Source: WJLG01 sp964602485 (GTDB taxonomy: Bacteria > Patescibacteriota > Patescibacteriia > Patescibacteriales > WJLG01). From it: DNA of 64,000 nucleotides. The stretch spans positions 62,001 through 126,000 of the forward strand of contig CAZRQU010000001.1 in NCBI GenBank assembly GCA_964602485.1, in the 5' to 3' direction. The notes beneath the pieces were generated by a model. The model made no database searches. It was not told the DNA's origin and was given only the letters and a program-made list of their open reading frames with translations. Numbering within the stretch: position 1 is the stretch's first letter; each line of letters starts with the position of its first letter. This document shows, in pieces, positions 60,378-64,000 of this stretch. A program made the translations under genes and the position numbers.

Positions 60378-62474
60378 ATGAGATTTCGGATGAAAGGCAA
60401 ATATAACCAGATCTCCAATAATCGCATAAATTTTTTGATTGCGATTGTTTTTTTATTTGGCTTATTGATAGTTTACCGCCTTTATGATCTTCAAGTGATG
60501 AAATATGATCTTTATATGGCCCGAGCCCAAGGGCAGCATCAGATACATAATATACTGGAGCCGGAAAGAGGAGAGATCTTTATGGAGGATCATGGCATGG
60601 ATGGGCAGGTTTTATCCTATCCTTTTGCCACCAATAAGGATTTTGCTCTTTTGTATGCCGTTCCCAGGGATATAGAAGACGCAAAAAAGACAGCTGACAA
60701 ACTTTTTGATATATTTGATCGGGGAAAAGTGAAAAAAGAGGTTGATGAATATTTCAAAGAACAAGATGAAAAGGAGTTGGAATTTCAACTGAAAAGCGTG
60801 GCTTATTTGCCTGATGAACAGCGCTTTGAAGAAGAAAACAGGATAAAGGATGATCTTTTAAGGCTTTGGCAAGACTCGGCTTGGTTAAAATTGCGCCAGG
60901 AGAAGAAGGAAGCCGAGATAGAAAGACGCAAAGAAGAATATATCGATCGATATCTGAAGATACTTTCTAAAAAGAATGATCCTTATGAACCTTTAAGCAA
61001 GAAAGTGGGTGAAGAGGAATTAAAAGAGGTATATGCGATCCTTTTGAGCGGTGAGAATAATGAGATATCTACATCTTCGCTGGCTATGAAAGACGGCAGG
61101 ATGTTCAAGCGAACAGGCAAGGAGATAGGTGGTGAAGAAGAGTTGGAACCGGTTTCTTACCCTGGCATATCTCATATAATGAAGAAATATAGATATTATC
61201 CCGAAGAGGAAATGGGTGCGCACATACTGGGCTTCGTCAGCCTTGAAAGTGAAGACAAGAAGGGAAAGTATGGGCTGGAAGGTTTTTTTAATAACGAACT
61301 TTCCGGAAGTCGAGGAGAGGTTAAAAGTGAAATGGGAGCTAAGAAGGATATTATAATAGTCAATGACAGGCAATATAGCGAACCTAAAGACGGAAGCGAC
61401 CTAATGCTTACCATAGACAGGCCGATCCAGTTCACGGCTTGTAAAGAATTGAAGGAATCAATGGATAAATTTCAAGCCGATAGTGGAACAGTTTTGATCA
61501 TGGAACCATTCACTGGTGCTATTTTAGCCCTTTGTTCCTACCCCAGTTATGATCCGAATGATTATGGTGAGGTGGAAGAAATAAATGTTTTTAACAACCC
61601 TATTATATTCGAACAATATGAGCCTGGTTCAGTTTTTAAAACTTTGACCATGGCAGCTGCCATGAATGAAGGCAAGATATCCCCATCTACCATATATGAA
61701 GACAAAGGAAGCATAATGATACAAGGTTGGGACAAGCCTATAAGGAATTCGGATTTTTCCTCCAAAGGGGCTCATGGTTGGGTTGATATGAATTATGCCT
61801 TGTCTCACTCTTTGAACACCGGATCGATATTCGCCATGAAACAGATAGGGGCTGAGATCTTTTCGGATTACGTGGTGGATTTTGGTTTTGGGCAAAAGAC
61901 AGGAATAGAGCTTGAAACCGAAGTTCCTGGCGATATAAGGAATCTTAAGAGAAAGAAGATACGTCCGGCTGAAGCAGCTACAGCTTCTTATGGACAGGGG
62001 ATAACCGTTACTCCTTTACAACTGGTGTCAGCCTATGCGGCTATCGCCAACGACGGCATACTTATGAAGCCCTATATAGTCAAAGAGATAGTTTATGACG
62101 ATGGTGCTCGCTTCAAGACCAGACCGGTGCAAATAAGGCGTGTTGTTTCGGAAAGGACTGCTAATTTGACCCTGGGGATGTTGGCCAATGTAGTAGAAGG
62201 AGGACACGCCAAATTGGCTGGCGTGGAAGGTTATTATGTGGGAGGAAAAACAGGGACGGCTGAGGTGGCCAGCAAAAAAGAAAAAGGATATAGCGAGGAT
62301 GAAACTATTCATAATTTCGTTGGCCTAGCTCCGATAAATGATCCTAGGTTCGTTATGCTGACAAAATTGAACAATCCTAAAGTGGACGGATATTCAGCTA
62401 GTACAGCCGCGCCTTTGTTTGGTGAAATAGCTGAGTTCATATTGAATTATTATCAAGTTCCCAAAGAGCGCTGA
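60378..62474 (+). CDS. Class B penicillin-binding protein (FtsI/PBP2-like) with charged insertion
   Basis: Transpeptidase for septal or lateral peptidoglycan. N-terminal membrane helix (NFLIAIVFLFGLLIVYRLYD), pedestal with EPERGEIF, and the catalytic domain with S418-V-F-K421 (YEPGSVFKTL), S478-L-N480 and K624-T-G626 (GGKTGTAEVA). Within the pedestal, residues about 110-200 form a highly charged, probably helical insertion (EYFKEQDEKELEFQLKSVAY; RQEKKEAEIERRKEEYIDRY) not seen in standard FtsI, raising the length to 698. The place after the FtsL-like gene favours FtsI. No PASTA domains. Confidence 0.88.
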   Translation: MRFRMKGKYNQISNNRINFLIAIVFLFGLLIVYRLYDLQVMKYDLYMARAQGQHQIHNILEPERGEIFMEDHGMDGQVLSYPFATNKDFALLYAVPRDIEDAKKTADKLFDIFDRGKVKKEVDEYFKEQDEKELEFQLKSVAYLPDEQRFEEENRIKDDLLRLWQDSAWLKLRQEKKEAEIERRKEEYIDRYLKILSKKNDPYEPLSKKVGEEELKEVYAILLSGENNEISTSSLAMKDGRMFKRTGKEIGGEEELEPVSYPGISHIMKKYRYYPEEEMGAHILGFVSLESEDKKGKYGLEGFFNNELSGSRGEVKSEMGAKKDIIIVNDRQYSEPKDGSDLMLTIDRPIQFTACKELKESMDKFQADSGTVLIMEPFTGAILALCSYPSYDPNDYGEVEEINVFNNPIIFEQYEPGSVFKTLTMAAAMNEGKISPSTIYEDKGSIMIQGWDKPIRNSDFSSKGAHGWVDMNYALSHSLNTGSIFAMKQIGAEIFSDYVVDFGFGQKTGIELETEVPGDIRNLKRKKIRPAEAATASYGQGITVTPLQLVSAYAAIANDGILMKPYIVKEIVYDDGARFKTRPVQIRRVVSERTANLTLGMLANVVEGGHAKLAGVEGYYVGGKTGTAEVASKKEKGYSEDETIHNFVGLAPINDPRFVMLTKLNNPKVDGYSASTAAPLFGEIAEFILNYYQVPKER

Positions 62475-62481
62475 GGAATAA

Positions 62482-62510
62482 TTGGAATATTTATGATATG
62501 GATATATAAT
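62482..62510 (+). promoter_or_regulatory. Promoter of the MurF-like gene
   Basis: TTGGAA (62482-62487), 17-base spacer, TATAAT (62505-62510). GAGGATA before the ATG at 62535 is the likely ribosome binding site. Confidence 0.7.
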
Positions 62511-62534
62511 ACTAGTAGAGGATAATTTTTATTT

Positions 62535-63827
62535 ATGTTCAAAAAAATAGTCCAACTAAAATTAAAATTCTTTGCTAAAGCTATTTTAGCCAAGTATAAA
62601 CCCAAAGTAGTCGGCATAACCGGCAGCGTAGGTAAGACCTCGACCAGAGAGGCTGTTTATTGCCTTCTTCAAGACAGGTTCAATGTCAGAAAGAATTTAA
62701 AGAATTATAACAATGAGCTTGGGCTGCCCTTGACCATTATTGGTTCATATTCGGCCGGAAGCAATATCTTTGGCTGGATCGGTATATTCTTCAAAGCCTT
62801 TTTTCTATTACTTATAAGAAATAAGAATTATCCGGAGATATTGATATTAGAGATGGGAGTGGATAAGCCTGGTGATATGGATTATCTGCTTGATATAGTA
62901 AGGCCGGATGTAGGGATCATAACTATGGTTGGCCCTAGCCATTTGGAAGCTTTTGGAAAGATAGAAAATATCAGGCAAGAAAAAGGTAAAATGGCGAAAA
63001 ATGTCAAAAGGGGAGGATTGGCTGTATTTAATGCCGATAATGAACATTGTCTCAAATTGAGAGATGAATGTGATCTCAAGAGTATTACCTATGGCTTTGG
63101 CAAGAAGGCCGATGTTTGGGCCAATGAGCTGAAGTTCAAATACAAAGACCTGAAAAGTATTGATGGTCTTAGTGGAACAACTTTCAAATTGAATTTCAAA
63201 GGGTCGACCGTACCGGTCGTCCTCCCTCGGTCTATCGGAAGGCCAGCTGTTCACTCTTCTTTGGCAGCTGTTTGCGTGGGCTTCTTCTTCAAGATGAATT
63301 TAATAGATATGGCTAATGCCTTAGAGGCCTTCAAAGCACCTAATGGGAGAATGAAGATAATCAAGGGAATAAAAAAGACTTTGATAATAGACGATACTTA
63401 CAATGCTTCTCCGCAGTCCTCTTTGGCGGCCATAGATTTTTTAAAGAGCGTTAATATCCGTGATAAATTCAAGAAGATAGCCGTTTTTGGAGATATGCTA
63501 GAGTTAGGCTCTGAAAGCGTAAAAGGACACAGACAAGTCGGACAGTCTTTAGCTGAAGCAGAATTCGATATAGTGGTGGCTGTTGGCGAACGTGCTCGTG
63601 ATATCCTTCGTGGAGCCAAGGAGGCTGGCATGAAAGATAATCAGCTTTTTCACTTTGACAAGAACCGTCCGGCCGGCAAATTCGTGCAGAAGAAAATGAA
63701 AAAAGGGGATTTGGTTTTGATCAAGGGTTCGCAGGGAGCGCGGATGGAACAGGTCGTCAAAGAGGTGATGGCTGACCCCTTGCGCGCCGGTGAACTTTTG
63801 GTCCGACAAGACAAGGAGTGGAGATGA
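62535..63827 (+). CDS. MurF-like UDP-N-acetylmuramoyl-tripeptide:D-Ala-D-Ala ligase
   Basis: ATP-dependent Mur ligase. P-loop GITGSVGKTSTREAVYCLLQ (P-loop core GSVGKTS), then NYNNELGLPLTIIG, the central domain HLEAFGKIENIRQEKGKM with the carbamylated-lysine segment, and the C-terminal ADDTYNASPQS-type motif (IIDDTYNASPQSSLAAIDF) specific to MurF. The N-terminal UDP-binding domain of MurF (about 80 residues) is nearly absent: the P-loop comes at residue 30, making the 430-residue protein a shortened form, seen in Patescibacteria and in cyanophycin-synthetase-like relatives. The exact substrate is therefore less certain. Confidence 0.82.
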   Translation: MFKKIVQLKLKFFAKAILAKYKPKVVGITGSVGKTSTREAVYCLLQDRFNVRKNLKNYNNELGLPLTIIGSYSAGSNIFGWIGIFFKAFFLLLIRNKNYPEILILEMGVDKPGDMDYLLDIVRPDVGIITMVGPSHLEAFGKIENIRQEKGKMAKNVKRGGLAVFNADNEHCLKLRDECDLKSITYGFGKKADVWANELKFKYKDLKSIDGLSGTTFKLNFKGSTVPVVLPRSIGRPAVHSSLAAVCVGFFFKMNLIDMANALEAFKAPNGRMKIIKGIKKTLIIDDTYNASPQSSLAAIDFLKSVNIRDKFKKIAVFGDMLELGSESVKGHRQVGQSLAEAEFDIVVAVGERARDILRGAKEAGMKDNQLFHFDKNRPAGKFVQKKMKKGDLVLIKGSQGARMEQVVKEVMADPLRAGELLVRQDKEWR

Positions 63828-63948
63828 TAGAGTTTATCAATATTGAAAGCAATTTCGTTAAGACTCGGATCTTAGGCCAGAATAATTGACAAAAACCTTA
63901 TAGATGCCTTAAGATTAGGTTTCTAATGAATTTTATCTTTAAAAGATC
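63828..63948 (+). promoter_or_regulatory. Spacer with promoter for the last gene
   Basis: TTGACA (63886-63891), 18-base spacer, TAAGAT (63910-63915) upstream of the ATG at 63949. Confidence 0.6.
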
Positions 63949-64000
63949 ATGAGAGGAATAATACTTTCTGGGGGTTCCGGAACCCGCTTAAGGCCCCTGA
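63949..64000 (+). CDS. Sugar-1-phosphate nucleotidyltransferase, 3' partial
   Basis: Only the first 17 codons are inside the window: MRGIILSGGSGTRLRPL. This is the GGSGTRL signature of RmlA/GlmU-type nucleotidyltransferases that make dTDP-glucose or similar activated sugars, used for surface polysaccharides. Which sugar cannot be told from this fragment. The gene runs off the window end. Confidence 0.85.
   Translation, partial: MRGIILSGGSGTRLRPL

Overview
The window reads as a chromosomal segment of a Patescibacteria (Candidate Phyla Radiation) bacterium, probably Parcubacteria-like. The signs are short AT-leaning genes packed in long co-directional runs, reduced versions of several housekeeping proteins (RecO, TsaB, AtpH), a complete type IV pilus locus, a secreted protein with the GRPADAFTIM-type repeat common in this group, and a DUF5671-like membrane protein. 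TGA is an ordinary stop (map, ftsZ), so this is not one of the CPR lineages that recode UGA. No 16S rRNA is present, so the exact lineage cannot be fixed.

Layout: 0-11.5 kb holds a partial cation exchanger, adk, map, ruvX, recO, aspS, a membrane protein, a YbaK-type deacylase with a histone-H1-like tail, scpA-scpB, a D,D-carboxypeptidase, tpiA and a TPR protein. Two tRNAs (Thr-GGT, Tyr-GTA) follow, then a reverse-strand pair (comF and a beta-propeller protein). 13.9-26.6 kb is the type IV pilus locus (pilM, pilN, pilO, a PilP-position protein, pilB, a CheY-like receiver, a PilT-like protein with a broken Walker A motif, pilC, a pseudopilin-like protein, a pilin, an O-antigen-ligase-like protein, a GT2 and the prepilin peptidase). 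26.7-29.3 kb is ftsA-ftsZ. 29.4-37.8 kb carries a repeat protein, class I aldolase, gpmI, a small ferredoxin, rplJ-rplL behind a structured leader, a large phosphatase-like/propeller membrane protein and an HTH regulator. 37.9-45.1 kb is a full F1Fo ATP synthase operon whose c subunit has a two-carboxylate, sodium-type ion site.

45.3-57.6 kb is the accessory part: an exopolysaccharide locus (Wzz-like protein, Wzy-like polymerase, three GT4 glycosyltransferases, a secreted propeller protein) broken up by genes of visibly higher G+C with very strong Shine-Dalgarno sites: a secreted protein with a barrel-like C-terminus, a small exported protein, a GHL15-like lipoprotein glycosidase candidate and a second lipoprotein. 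Two of these foreign-looking genes, 8.5 kb apart, share a nearly identical initiation block of about 36 bp. 57.7-64 kb returns to core genes: a half-length tsaB, then the division/wall cluster mraZ, rsmH, ftsL-like, a class B PBP with a long charged insertion, a MurF-like ligase and the start of a sugar nucleotidyltransferase.

Promoters follow a recurring pattern, a TTGNNN-like -35, a 17-bp spacer and often a TGn-extended -10, and many transcription units end in clear hairpin/T-run terminators. The most interesting unexplained items are the degenerate PilT plus receiver pair, the deacylase/H1-tail fusion, the shared cassette linking the foreign genes, and three structured intergenic regions (near 6.3, 54.8 and 59.9 kb), two of which share a 15-mer. 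All functional statements are from reading sequence only; no database search was run.
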